Part shown: positions 37,920 to 46,954 of the stretch, in pieces
Layout: each line of letters begins with the position of its first letter
Numbering within the stretch: the first letter of the stretch is position 1
Assembly (NCBI GenBank): GCA_963825765.1
Contig: CAWGUU010000003.1
Coordinates: forward strand, 818,946-882,945
Reading direction: 5' to 3'
DNA: 64,000 nt
Source of the DNA: CAWGUU01 sp963825765
Lineage (GTDB): Bacteria > Actinomycetota > Acidimicrobiia > Acidimicrobiales > AC-14
The notes under the pieces: generated by a model
What the model saw: the letters and a program-made list of their open reading frames with translations, nothing else
Databases searched by the model: none
Told to the model about the DNA's origin: nothing
Made by a program: the position numbers and the translations under genes

Positions 37920-39761
37920 ATGACCGCGGTACTCGACATCGACAGGGCGGTTGAGGCCGTCCTCGCCGAGGCCCGGCTGGTCCAGCGGGTCAGCCAGCCC
38001 ACCGACCTGCGCAAGCTCGACCACGACGAGTTGCCCGCGCTGGCCGAGGATCTCCGGCAGTTCATCGTCGAGGCGGTGTCGGCCACGGGCGGCCATCTGA
38101 GCTCGAACCTCGGGGTGGTCGAGCTGACCATCGCCCTCCACCGGGTGTTCGACTCGCCGCGCGACATCATCCTGTGGGACACCGGCCACCTGGCCTACGC
38201 CCACAAGGTCCTCACCGGGCGACGCGACGCCTTCCAGACCCTGCGCCAGGCGGGCGGCCTGGCCGGCTACCCGTCGCGGGCCGAGTCGGAGCACGACTGG
38301 ATCGAGAACAGCCACGCCTCGACCGCGGTCAGCTACGCCCACGGGCTGGCGACGGCCATCCAGCTCCGGGACGAAAACCGCAAGGTCGTCGTCGTGATCG
38401 GCGACGGGGCCATGACCGGCGGGATGGCCTACGAGGGGCTCAACAACCTGGGCCACGGGGGCGCCAAGGCGGTGGTGATCCTCAACGACAACGGTCGCTC
38501 CTACGCCCCGACCGTGTCCCACCTCATCGGCGCGCCACCGGAGGCGGCCGCGGTTCTTCGAGGCGCTCGGCGTGCGGTACATGGGACCGGTCGACGGCCA
38601 CGACGTGCCGGCCATGGAGGCCGCGCTGGGCGAGGCCGCCCTCCACGACGGGCCGGTGCTCGTCCACGTGCTGACCCAGAAGGGACGGGGCTACCGGCCG
38701 GCCGAGGAGGACGAGGAGAAGCGCTGGCACGACGTGTCGGCCTTCGACCTGGAGACCGGCCCCGTGCAGGGGGGGCTGGCCGGGTACACCAGGCCTTCGC
38801 CGAGGCGATGGTCGCCGTCGGCGAGACCCGCCCCGACGTGGTCGCCATCACCGCCGCCATGCCCGGCTCCACCGGTCTGTTGCCGTTCCAGGACCGGTTC
38901 CCCGACCGCTTCGTCGACGCCGGCATCGCCGAGCAGCACGCGGTCACCGCCGCCGCCGGCATGGCCATGGGAGGCCTGCGACCCGTCGTCGCCGTCTACT
39001 CCACGTTCTTCTCCCGTGCTTGCGACCAGGCCAACCTCGACGTCGGGCTCCACTGCCTGCCCGTCGTGTTCGGCCTCGACCGGGCCGGCATCACCGGCGA
39101 CGACGGTCCGTCCCACAACGGCGTCCTCGACCTGGCCCTGTGCCTCAAGATCCCCAAGCTGACGGTGTTCGCCCCGTCCTCCGCCCAGGAGCTGGCGGTA
39201 ATGCTCGGCGACGCCCTGACCCTGGACGGCCCCTCGTGCCTGCGGTACCCGAAGGGCGCCGCTCGTCAGGTGCCTCCCGACCAGGTCGGCTCCGGCCTCC
39301 GGGCCCGGCGAACCCGCCACGGCGACGGCACCGTCTGCATCCTCGCCGTCGGCAAGCTGGTGGAGGCCGCCGAGCGGGCCGCCTCGCTGCTGGAGACCCA
39401 GGGCATCGCCGCCACCGTCTGGGACGCGCGGGTGGTGAGCCCGCTGGACCCGGCGATGATCGCCGACGCCGCCGGCCACCGCCTGGTCGTCACCGCCGAA
39501 GACGGGATCCGCATCGGCGGCGCCGGCGCCCTCATGGCCGACGCCATCGCCGCCCACGACCCGAGCCGGCCGGCGCCGCCGGTGGTCGTGCTCGGCATCC
39601 CCCGGGAGTACCTGCCCCAGGGCTCGCAGGGGTCGATCCACGCCCGGCTGGGTTTGGACGGCCCGGGCATCGCCGCCAGCGTCGCCGGCGCCCTCGAGGC
39701 CCACGGCATGGGGCCGGCTGGAGCCCCACCCGAGGTCGAGCTGGTCGGAAGCCTCGGATGA
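37920..39761 (+). CDS. dxs: 1-deoxy-D-xylulose-5-phosphate synthase, two compensating frameshifts
   Basis: First, flux-controlling MEP step: pyruvate plus glyceraldehyde 3-phosphate to DXP, thiamine-diphosphate dependent. ThDP motif GDGAMTGGMAYEGLNN, then DRAGITGDDGPSHNG and YPKGAARQV. Between ~38555 and ~38788 the correct frame (ALGVRYMGPVDGHDVPAMEA) differs, so one base is gained and one lost. The segment between SYAPTVSHL and FFEALG is ~45 residues shorter than usual. Stop overlaps dxr by 4 nt. Confidence 0.95.
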   Translation: MTAVLDIDRAVEAVLAEARLVQRVSQPTDLRKLDHDELPALAEDLRQFIVEAVSATGGHLSSNLGVVELTIALHRVFDSPRDIILWDTGHLAYAHKVLTGRRDAFQTLRQAGGLAGYPSRAESEHDWIENSHASTAVSYAHGLATAIQLRDENRKVVVVIGDGAMTGGMAYEGLNNLGHGGAKAVVILNDNGRSYAPTVSHLIGAPPEAAAVLRGARRAVHGTGRRPRRAGHGGRAGRGRPPRRAGARPRADPEGTGLPAGRGGRGEALARRVGLRPGDRPRAGGAGRVHQAFAEAMVAVGETRPDVVAITAAMPGSTGLLPFQDRFPDRFVDAGIAEQHAVTAAAGMAMGGLRPVVAVYSTFFSRACDQANLDVGLHCLPVVFGLDRAGITGDDGPSHNGVLDLALCLKIPKLTVFAPSSAQELAVMLGDALTLDGPSCLRYPKGAARQVPPDQVGSGLRARRTRHGDGTVCILAVGKLVEAAERAASLLETQGIAATVWDARVVSPLDPAMIADAAGHRLVVTAEDGIRIGGAGALMADAIAAHDPSRPAPPVVVLGIPREYLPQGSQGSIHARLGLDGPGIAASVAGALEAHGMGPAGAPPEVELVGSLG

Positions 39762-40964
39762 CGAGAGCCACGACGGTCAGCCTGGCCGGGTCGACCGGCT
39801 CCATCGGCACCCAGACCATCGAAGTGGTCAGGGCCGAGCCCGAGAACTACCAGGTCGTGGCCATCGGGGCCGGCCGCTCGGTGGACGCGCTGGTGGCCCA
39901 GGCCAACGAGCTGCGGCCGCAGTACGTGGCCATCGCCGACCAGTCGCTGGCGTCGGCGTTGCAGTCGCGTGTGCCGGCGGGCACCGAGGTCGTCGCCGGT
40001 CCCGACGCCCTGGCCCAGATCGCCGGCGTGGCCGACGTGTGCGTCAACGGGGTCGTCGGCTTCGCCGGCCTTCCCGTCACCCTGGCGGCCCTCAACGGCG
40101 GGCAAGCGGCTGGCTCTTGCCAACAAGGAGTCGCTGGTCGTGGGCGGACCGGTCGTGCAGCAGGCCCGCCGGACGCCGGGGGCCGAGATCGTGCCCGTCG
40201 ACTCGGAGCACTCCGCGGTGCACATGTGCCTCCGGGCGGCCACGTCGGACCAGGCGGTCCGCCGGATCGTGCTCACCGCCAGCGGCGGGCCGTTCCGGGG
40301 CAAGACGCTCGCGGACCTCGGCAGGGTCACCGTCGATCTCGCCCTCGACCACCCGACGTGGAAGATGGGCCCCAAGATCACCGTCGACTCGTCCACGCTC
40401 ATGAACAAGGGCCTCGAGGTCATCGAGGCCAACGAGCTGTTCGGCGTGGGGTACGACCGCATCGACGTGGTGGTGCACCCGCAGTCGATCGTGCACTCCA
40501 TGGTCGAGTTCACCGACGGAGCCACCGTCGCGCAGCTCTCCATGCCCGACATGCGGCTGCCCATCGGGTACGCCCTCGCCTACCCCGAGCGGCTGTCGAC
40601 GCCGTTCGGCGCCATCGACTGGACGAAAGTCGGCCGGCTCGACTTCGAGGCCCCCGACCGCCAGGCGTTCCCGTGCCTCGACCTGGCCTACGAGGCGGGC
40701 CGGCTGGGCGGGACGGCGCCGGCGTGGCTCAACGGCGCGAACGAGGTCGCCGTCCAGGCCTTCCTCGACCACCTCATCCCGTGGACCGCCATCCCCGAGG
40801 TCATCGCCGACGCCCTCGACGCCCACATCCAGGTATTCCCCGACGACGTGGAGATCGTCCTCGACGCCGACCGTCGGGCCCGCCTGCGGGCGCGCCAGAG
40901 CGTCGAGAGGCGGGCGCAGGTGACGCTCGACGGCGAGCGCTACCCGGCGGTGGTGCCCGCATGA
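39758..40964 (+). CDS. dxr: 1-deoxy-D-xylulose-5-phosphate reductoisomerase, one frameshift
   Basis: Second MEP step, NADPH dependent. Starts with the dinucleotide motif AGSTGSIGTQTIEV; catalytic segments LANKESLVVGG, SEHSAVHMC, TASGGPFRG, ITVDSSTLMNKGLEVIEA and LNGANEVAV are intact. One extra base near 40098 (AACGGCGGGCAAGCGG) breaks the frame. ATGA overlaps connect it to dxs upstream and terpene synthase 2 downstream. Confidence 0.95.
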
Positions 40965-41977
40965 CGACCGACTCTCTCAGGCGCTCCACGGAGGACATGT
41001 TCTGCTGCCCCTTCCCGTCCGCGGTCAACCCGGGGGCCGAGGCGATCGACCTGAACACCACCACGTGGCTGCTCGACCAGGGTCTCGTGCAACCGGGCGA
41101 CAGCCTCGACAGCTGGAGCCGGTCGAGATACGGATGGCTCCCGGCTCGTTGCCATCCCTGCCGGGCGGTCGAGCTGGTCGGGCTGGCCTCGGACTGGAAC
41201 GCATGGCTGTTCGTGCTGGACGATCGCGGCGACGCGACCGGCCTGGGCAGGTCACCGACCCAGATGCAGGCGCTCACCGACCGGCTTCTCGACGTCCTCG
41301 TGTCCGGACCCGGGACCGATGCCACCAGCCCGGAGAACGAGGACGTGTTGGAGCGTGCGCTGGTCGACCTGAGACGGCGATTCCTCGAGCACGCGCCGGG
41401 GGACTGGCTGCCGAGATTCACCGCCGGCTGCCGAGACTATTTCGACGCGCTGGTGTGGGAGGCGGCGAACCGGGCTACAGCTCGGATCCCCGATGTCGAG
41501 GAGTACGTAGCCATGCGACGTCGGTCTGGCGCCGTCGCCTGCTCGATGCACGTCGGCGAGGTCACCGAGGGCATCCACCTTCCTGCCGAGCTGCAGGCTC
41601 ATCCGACCGTGGACGCGCTGCGGGTCATGGCCAACAACGTCGTCTGCTGGCAGAACGACGTGCTCTCCGCCAGCAAGGAACTGGCCGTCGGGGAGTTCCA
41701 CAACTACGTCGCGGTCCTGATGCATCACAGGGGCATGTCTCGGGACGAGGCCACCGTCGAGGTCGTCGCTCGGCACGACCAGGAGGTCGCGGACTTCGAC
41801 GCAACCGCAGCCCGGCTTCCCAGCGTGGAAGGGCAAGCCGACACGCAGCTCAGGGCCTTGGTCACCATGCTCCGTTGCTGGATGCGCGGCAACCTCGACT
41901 GGTCCCTCGAGTGTGGGCGGTACGGCAACGCCCCGGTCCGCCCGTCCACCGAGACCCCCCGCCTAGTGGACACCTAG
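40961..41977 (+). CDS. Class I terpene synthase 2
   Basis: 338 aa. First metal motif LDDRGD (Asp87, Asp88, Asp91), NSE triad NDVLSASKE and terminal GRY. Closely related to terpene synthase 1 (SDWxAWL, YFDALVWEAANRATARIPxxEEY, CWMRGNLDWS), so it is a duplication within the locus. It starts on the dxr stop (ATGA). The product is unknown; the fold suits sesqui- or diterpenes. Confidence 0.92.
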   Translation: MTTDSLRRSTEDMFCCPFPSAVNPGAEAIDLNTTTWLLDQGLVQPGDSLDSWSRSRYGWLPARCHPCRAVELVGLASDWNAWLFVLDDRGDATGLGRSPTQMQALTDRLLDVLVSGPGTDATSPENEDVLERALVDLRRRFLEHAPGDWLPRFTAGCRDYFDALVWEAANRATARIPDVEEYVAMRRRSGAVACSMHVGEVTEGIHLPAELQAHPTVDALRVMANNVVCWQNDVLSASKELAVGEFHNYVAVLMHHRGMSRDEATVEVVARHDQEVADFDATAARLPSVEGQADTQLRALVTMLRCWMRGNLDWSLECGRYGNAPVRPSTETPRLVDT

Positions 41978-42053
41978 TGCGTGTCAATCGACCGTCGGGG
42001 TCGGAGCGGTACAACGAACCCGTGCGGCGACCTCCGATGGAACTGGTGTGCCC

Positions 42054-43097
42054 ATGACGAACCAGCTGGTTGGCGCGGAGCAGTCGAGCTGGCCCCTCTA
42101 CGTGGACAAGGTGCTCCTCGCCACCCCCCGCAGCTTCTGCGCCGGCGTGGAGATGGCGATCAAGGCGCTGGCGTGGATGGTGGACCTGTTCGAAGCGCCC
42201 GTGTACTGCTACCACGAGATCGTCCACAACAAGTTCGTGGTCGAGCGATTCGAGAGCGTCGGCGTGATCTTCGTCGACACGCTCGACGAGGTCCCCGCCG
42301 GCGCGCCGCTCATGCTCTCCGCTCACGGCTCGGCCCCGGAGCTGGTGGCCGCGGCTCGGGCCAAGGGCGGCGTCGTCGTGAACGCCGTGTGCCCACTCGT
42401 CGCCAAGGTCCACCACGAGGTCAAGGTGCGGGCGGGCAAGGGGTTCACCGTCATCTACGCGGGCCACGAGGGCCACGACGAGGCGATCGGCACCATGGCG
42501 GTGGCCCCCAGCGCCATGCGGCTGGTGGAGCGGCCGAAGGACGTCGCCGGCCTCAACGACGTCGACGGTCCCGCCGCGTTCCTCGCTCAGACCACCTTGA
42601 GCCTCGACGAGTGGAAGGGCGTCCTGGCCGCTGCGCAGGAGCGCTTCCCCGACATCTGGGTGCCGGAACGCAGCGACCTGTGCTTTGCAACGACGAACCG
42701 CCAGACGGCCCTGAAGGCGATCGCCGACCGCTCCGACGCCATCGTCGTCATCGGGTCCGCCAACTCGTCCAACGCGCTCGCCCTGGTGAAGGTCGCCCAG
42801 GGTTCTCGCTGCCCCCGCGTGATCCGTGTCGACGGGCCGGCCGAGCTCCCCGCGGACCTGAGCGGCACGATCGGCGTCACCGCCAGCGCATCCACCGCCG
42901 AACAGGTTGTCCGCGCCGTCATCGCACGGCTGGCGCCGGCCGAAGGCGTCGAGGTGGTCAGCGTGACCGACGAGACGGAGTACTTCCCGCCGCCGCGGGA
43001 GCTGCGCGACCTCCTACGGGCCCACGGGGCGGAGAGCCTGCTCGACGGTGACGCCGGGATTGCCGCCACCGACGTCCTCGGCTCCCTGGCGTCGTAG
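42054..43097 (+). CDS. ispH: 4-hydroxy-3-methylbut-2-enyl diphosphate reductase (IspH)
   Basis: Last MEP step, giving IPP and DMAPP; [4Fe-4S] enzyme with cluster cysteines in PRSFCAGV, NAVCPLV and DLCFATTNRQ. Other conserved elements are HEIVHNK and SAHGSAP. 347 aa from ATG 42054. It follows terpene synthase 2 by 76 bp and completes the ispG-dxs-dxr-ispH set here; ispD, ispE and ispF are not in the window. Confidence 0.96.
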   Translation: MTNQLVGAEQSSWPLYVDKVLLATPRSFCAGVEMAIKALAWMVDLFEAPVYCYHEIVHNKFVVERFESVGVIFVDTLDEVPAGAPLMLSAHGSAPELVAAARAKGGVVVNAVCPLVAKVHHEVKVRAGKGFTVIYAGHEGHDEAIGTMAVAPSAMRLVERPKDVAGLNDVDGPAAFLAQTTLSLDEWKGVLAAAQERFPDIWVPERSDLCFATTNRQTALKAIADRSDAIVVIGSANSSNALALVKVAQGSRCPRVIRVDGPAELPADLSGTIGVTASASTAEQVVRAVIARLAPAEGVEVVSVTDETEYFPPPRELRDLLRAHGAESLLDGDAGIAATDVLGSLAS

Positions 43098-43114
43098 CGG
43101 CCTGTCCAGCCGTG

Positions 43115-43497
43115 ATGCCCAAGATCCTGCTCGTCGAGGACAACGAGATGAACCGCGACATGCTCTCCCGCCGGCTCGTGCGCCGAGGGTACGAGGTCGT
43201 CATCGCCGTCGACGGCGCGCAAGGCGTGGCCATGGCCCTCAGCGAGACCCCCGACCTCATCCTCATGGACATGAGCCTGCCGGTGCATCGACGGCTGGGA
43301 GGCGACCCGCCGGCTGAAGTCGGACCCGGCCACGTCGCGCCATCCCGGTGATCGCCCTCACCGCCCACGCCATGGCCGGCGACCGCGAGAAGGCGCCCGA
43401 AGCCGGCTGCGACGACTACGACACCAAGCCGATCGACCTGGCCGGCCTCATCGCCAAGGTCCAGGGCCTGCTCGGGCGGGGCCTGGCCGATGGCTGA
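43115..43497 (+). CDS. Single-domain response regulator, two frameshifts
   Basis: Receiver domain. LLVEDNEMNRDML supplies the acidic pair, LILMDMSLPV the phospho-acceptor Asp, and DDYDTKPIDLAG the conserved Lys. Two indels (extra C near 43284; another near 43343) interrupt VIDGWEATRRLKSDPATSRI. Repaired length ~127 aa, no output domain. It overlaps the next gene by 8 nt, so signalling to the cyclase-like protein is likely. Confidence 0.85.
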
Positions 43498-44161
43498 CTC
43501 TGCGGCCGCCGGGCCGGTACGCCTGCCCGACGACCACCGTCGGGAGATCGCCGTCCTCTACGCCATCCTGCGAGGCTTCGCGTCCTTCTCCGAGCTCGCC
43601 GAGCCCGACGAGGCCATGGACGTCCTGCGCGAGTTCCACGGCGCCATCGGAGTGCTGGCCCGAGAGTTCGGGGCCACCGTGGGCTTCTTCGCCGGCGACG
43701 GGGCCATGGTGTTCCTCGACGACCCGCTCCCGCCCCCCGACCGGGCCTGTCAGGGCCTTCGGATGGCAGTGGCCCTGCGGGACCACATGATGACGACCAC
43801 GCGGCAATGGCGTCGCCGGGGGCACGAAGTCGGCTTCGGAGTCGGGTTGGCGTTCGGGTACGCCACCCTCGGGACGATCGGGATCGAAGGCCGGTTCCAC
43901 TACGGGCCCGTCGGCAGCGTCGTGGATCTCGCCGCCGGCCTCTGCGACGAGGCGCGCCACGGCCAGATCCTCATCAGCAAACGCGCCCACACCGCCGTGG
44001 CGGAGATCGCCGACAGCGAGGAGGTCGGACCGCTCACGATCAAGGGCCTGTACGACCCCATCACCGCGTTCAGCGTGGTCGGCCTCCGGCCGCGACCCGA
44101 AGGCGCCACCAGTTCGAGTTCGCAATTCGAGACCAGCGAGACGAGTGCCGTCACCGGTTGA
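43490..44161 (+). CDS. Class III nucleotide-cyclase-like protein, probably degenerate
   Basis: 223 aa, one cyclase homology domain. The start AVLYAILRGFASFSELAEP aligns with the usual FADIRGFT, but the first metal-binding Asp is replaced (ILRG), while GDGAMVFLDDPL keeps the second. FGVGLAFGYATLGTIG and GPVGSVVDLAAGLCDEA are family features. It may bind rather than make a nucleotide. Coupled to the response regulator. Confidence 0.8.
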   Translation: MADSAAAGPVRLPDDHRREIAVLYAILRGFASFSELAEPDEAMDVLREFHGAIGVLAREFGATVGFFAGDGAMVFLDDPLPPPDRACQGLRMAVALRDHMMTTTRQWRRRGHEVGFGVGLAFGYATLGTIGIEGRFHYGPVGSVVDLAAGLCDEARHGQILISKRAHTAVAEIADSEEVGPLTIKGLYDPITAFSVVGLRPRPEGATSSSSQFETSETSAVTG

Positions 44162-44187
44162 GTCGGGGTCGGCGAGAAGGAGGATCC

Positions 44188-44583
44188 ATGGACGAGCACC
44201 CGGGAGTTCAGCGGGCGAGGGACTACGTCGACACCTTCGCCAACGGCGACTTTGACGCCCTTCGGAACTTCTACGCCGAGGACGTGGTGTGGCACGTCGG
44301 CGGGCGGCACCACCTCAGCGGCGACTACAGCGGGCGCGAGGCACTGTTCTCCTATTTCGAGGACGTGCAGCGACTGACGGGCGGCACGCTCCGCATCGAG
44401 CCCGAGTCGATCGTGTCCTCCGACCGGTACACCGCGATGTTCACGCGGGTCACGGCCCAGAAGGACTCCAAGAGCCTCGACGTCGTGCTGGCCCAGATCC
44501 TCCGCAACGGGCCGGACGGCCAGTGGAGCGAGTACTGGGCGGTGGCCGACGACCAGGACACCGTCGACGCCTTCTGGGGGTGA
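44188..44583 (+). CDS. SnoaL-like (NTF2-fold) protein
   Basis: 131 aa with a perfect AGGAGG 5 nt before ATG. Cone-shaped alpha+beta fold: VQRARDYVDTFANGDFDALR, FYAEDVVWHVGGRHHLSGDY, then beta strands ending EYWAVADDQDTVDAFWG. Such proteins include small isomerases, cyclases and hydrolases in biosynthetic clusters, so a tailoring role is possible. It is followed by a 16-bp palindrome. Confidence 0.82.
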   Translation: MDEHPGVQRARDYVDTFANGDFDALRNFYAEDVVWHVGGRHHLSGDYSGREALFSYFEDVQRLTGGTLRIEPESIVSSDRYTAMFTRVTAQKDSKSLDVVLAQILRNGPDGQWSEYWAVADDQDTVDAFWG

Positions 44584-44661
44584 ACGAGCCGCAGGCGCCA
44601 AGCTCATTTGGCGAACCAATGTGGTGCGCTTCGTCCGGCCAGTGGCCGGATGTCACGGTCA

Positions 44662-44696
44662 TCACCGATGCACCATCCCCGATGGTGCATCGGTGA
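44662..44696. promoter_or_regulatory. Perfect 16-bp inverted repeat over the start of the fusion gene
   Basis: TCACCGATGCACCATC and GATGGTGCATCGGTGA are perfect reverse complements around CCC. The right arm contains the GTG start at 44693. It could be an operator for a dimeric regulator, or a hairpin that hides the start codon. No T run follows, so a terminator is less likely. Confidence 0.7.
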
Positions 44697-46954
44697 ACGA
44701 GCCGGCGCTGGGGGCCGCCGTCTCGTCGCTCATCCACTCGGCCGACTACACCACGCAGACCGACGATCGGCTGAAGGACGAGGACAACGTCGCATGGGTC
44801 ATGAAGCTGTCCGGCGCGGCGAGGACCGACTGGCTGACCACCCTGCAGTGGGTGCGGGCACCTGATCGCCTGCTGGAGAGCCAACTGTTCGGGCACGGCG
44901 AGTCGAGGGAGGCCGGAGCGGCGGGCTTCGAGACGTTCATGCTCGACTGGCAGGCCCTTCGAGCGGGCGGCGTGCCCGGGTCAACCCGTTTCCGCGCCCT
45001 GTTCCTCCGGCTGGCCGAGCGCTGGCGACGAGAGGGCATCACCGAGCAGATGCTCGATCCCTGGGACGGCTACCTGGAGGCGCTCTGGAGGTACCGGCTC
45101 CCCCAGCTCGAAACCGCCGACGAGTACGTCGCAGCCCTCTACGGCCTGTCGGGGACCTTCTTCCAGGCTCTCCCCTACCAGCCGCCCGGTCTTTCGTCCG
45201 AGGTGGCGGCCCTCGGCGCGCTCGACCAGTTCTTCAACAACCTCCGGGACCTGCACGAGGACACCGTCCGGGGGATCTGTTACTACCCGGCGGACCTTCT
45301 GGCGCGCTTCGGGCTCTGTCGCGAAGAAATGCCGGACCTCCTGCATCGGGTGGACGCCCGTTTGGTCGGCATCAACGAGCACCTCCTCGCCACCGTGGTG
45401 CCCCGGCTCCGGCAGGACTGCGCCCGGCTGCTGACGACCGACGGCCTGCACGACTCGTGGAGGGAGATGCTCCGCAGCGTCCGTCTGCGCCACAGCCGGG
45501 TCGAGTACGTGGCCCAGCTCTGCCGCTTCAACCCGGCGGACTTCGGGGCGACCTACTGGCAACTGGTGCGGGACGATCTCGCTCGGGCGCTTCGCGGCTC
45601 GCGCCGGGCGGCCCCGCCTGGACCCGAACAGCCGACCGCTCGTCACACCCCGTTTCACCTACGTGGCAACTACGCCCCGGTGCACGAGGAGGTCACGAGC
45701 TTCGATCTCGCGGTCGACGGGGAGATCCCTCGCTCACTGGTGGGTCGCTATCTGCGCAACGGGCCGAACCCACGGGTGGGCGACACCGCCCACTGGTTCT
45801 TCGGCGACGGGATGATCCACGGCATCGAGCTCGCCGACGGCCGGGCGACGTCGTACCGCAACAGGTGGGTCCGCACCAACGGGTTCCGCGAGGGCAGGTC
45901 GACGATGTCGGCGGACGGGACCATCGACCTGGCCAACACGCATGTGTTCGTGCACGCCGGCCGCGTCCTCGCCCTCATGGAGACGTCAGGGCCGACCGAG
46001 ATCGGTACGAAGCTGGACACCGTCGGACGCCACGACTTCGGGGGTCGGCTTTCGACGCCCATGACGGCGCACCCGAAGCGGTGCCCGACTACCGGTGAAT
46101 TGCATTTCTTCGGCTACGGCTTCGTGCCTCCCCTTCTCACTTACCACCGGGTCGACGCCGGTGGGAGCCTCGTCCAGACCGAGGTCATCGACGTGCCCGG
46201 GGCGACGATGATCCACGACTTCGCCCTCACCCGGAACCACGTGGTGTTCTTCGATCTCCCCGTGATCTTCGACTTCGGCCGCTTCCTCGAGGGCACCATG
46301 CCGTACCGCTGGAGCGACGACTATGGCGCCCGGTTGGGCGTCATGCCCAGAGGCGGCCCCGGCCGCCCCGTGCGGTGGTACGAGGTCGAGCCGGGCTACG
46401 CCTTCCACACCGTGAACGCCTTCGAACACGAGGATCGGATCGTGGTCGACGTCGTCCGCTACGACGAGCTGTGGCGGGACTCCCCAAGCCGGTTCGGGCC
46501 CGCCGCGCTCCACCGCTGGACGATCGACCAGCGGAGCGGTGTGGTCCGGGAGGAGGCGCTCGACGACCGTCCCGTCGAGTTCCCGCGGGCCGACGACCGC
46601 CTGACTGGTTTCCCTTACCGGTACTGCTACACGCTTCAGGCCGGCGCCTTCGACGAAACAGGGCCGGTAGGGGCCAGCCGCCTGTACAAGCACGACCTGG
46701 CTCGAGGCTCGGTGGACATCCACGACTTCGGGCCGGGACGAATGCCTGGCGAGGGCGTCTTCGTGCCCGCCTCGCCTGACGCCGGCGAGGACGAGGGCTA
46801 CGTGATGACCTACGTCTACGACGCCGGCCGGGAGACCAGCGACTTCGTCATCCTCGATGCCAGCGACTTCCCCGGTCCTCCGATCGCCTCGGTGCAACTT
46901 CCCCAACGGGTCCCCTTCGGCTTCCACGGCAGCTGGGTGGCGGACGTCGCATGA
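44693..46954 (+). CDS. Fusion of a squalene/phytoene-synthase-like domain and a carotenoid oxygenase
   Basis: ~753 aa from GTG 44693. Residues ~1-300 are helical; FFNNLRDLHEDTVRGICYYP (~180-199) matches the second Asp-rich motif of squalene/phytoene synthases, while the first DxxxD is not evident. From ~318 (FHLRGNYAPVHEEV) a complete carotenoid cleavage oxygenase follows, with all four iron His ligands (TAHPKR, MIHDFAL, YAFHTVNAFE, FGFHGSW) and RYLRNGPNPR. It overlaps terpene synthase 3 by 4 nt. One chain may join a prenyl-condensing or substrate-binding domain to oxidative cleavage. Confidence 0.85.
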   Translation: MNEPALGAAVSSLIHSADYTTQTDDRLKDEDNVAWVMKLSGAARTDWLTTLQWVRAPDRLLESQLFGHGESREAGAAGFETFMLDWQALRAGGVPGSTRFRALFLRLAERWRREGITEQMLDPWDGYLEALWRYRLPQLETADEYVAALYGLSGTFFQALPYQPPGLSSEVAALGALDQFFNNLRDLHEDTVRGICYYPADLLARFGLCREEMPDLLHRVDARLVGINEHLLATVVPRLRQDCARLLTTDGLHDSWREMLRSVRLRHSRVEYVAQLCRFNPADFGATYWQLVRDDLARALRGSRRAAPPGPEQPTARHTPFHLRGNYAPVHEEVTSFDLAVDGEIPRSLVGRYLRNGPNPRVGDTAHWFFGDGMIHGIELADGRATSYRNRWVRTNGFREGRSTMSADGTIDLANTHVFVHAGRVLALMETSGPTEIGTKLDTVGRHDFGGRLSTPMTAHPKRCPTTGELHFFGYGFVPPLLTYHRVDAGGSLVQTEVIDVPGATMIHDFALTRNHVVFFDLPVIFDFGRFLEGTMPYRWSDDYGARLGVMPRGGPGRPVRWYEVEPGYAFHTVNAFEHEDRIVVDVVRYDELWRDSPSRFGPAALHRWTIDQRSGVVREEALDDRPVEFPRADDRLTGFPYRYCYTLQAGAFDETGPVGASRLYKHDLARGSVDIHDFGPGRMPGEGVFVPASPDAGEDEGYVMTYVYDAGRETSDFVILDASDFPGPPIASVQLPQRVPFGFHGSWVADVA

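Noticed and set aside
39020..40960. Long plus-strand frame leading into terpene synthase 2
   Set aside because: It is an out-of-frame reading of dxs and dxr with Arg/Pro-rich composition; the real start is ATG 40961.
37920..40964. Calling dxs and dxr pseudogenes because of frame breaks
   Set aside because: All catalytic motifs are intact, the breaks are single-base or compensating, and similar errors occur in other essential genes here.
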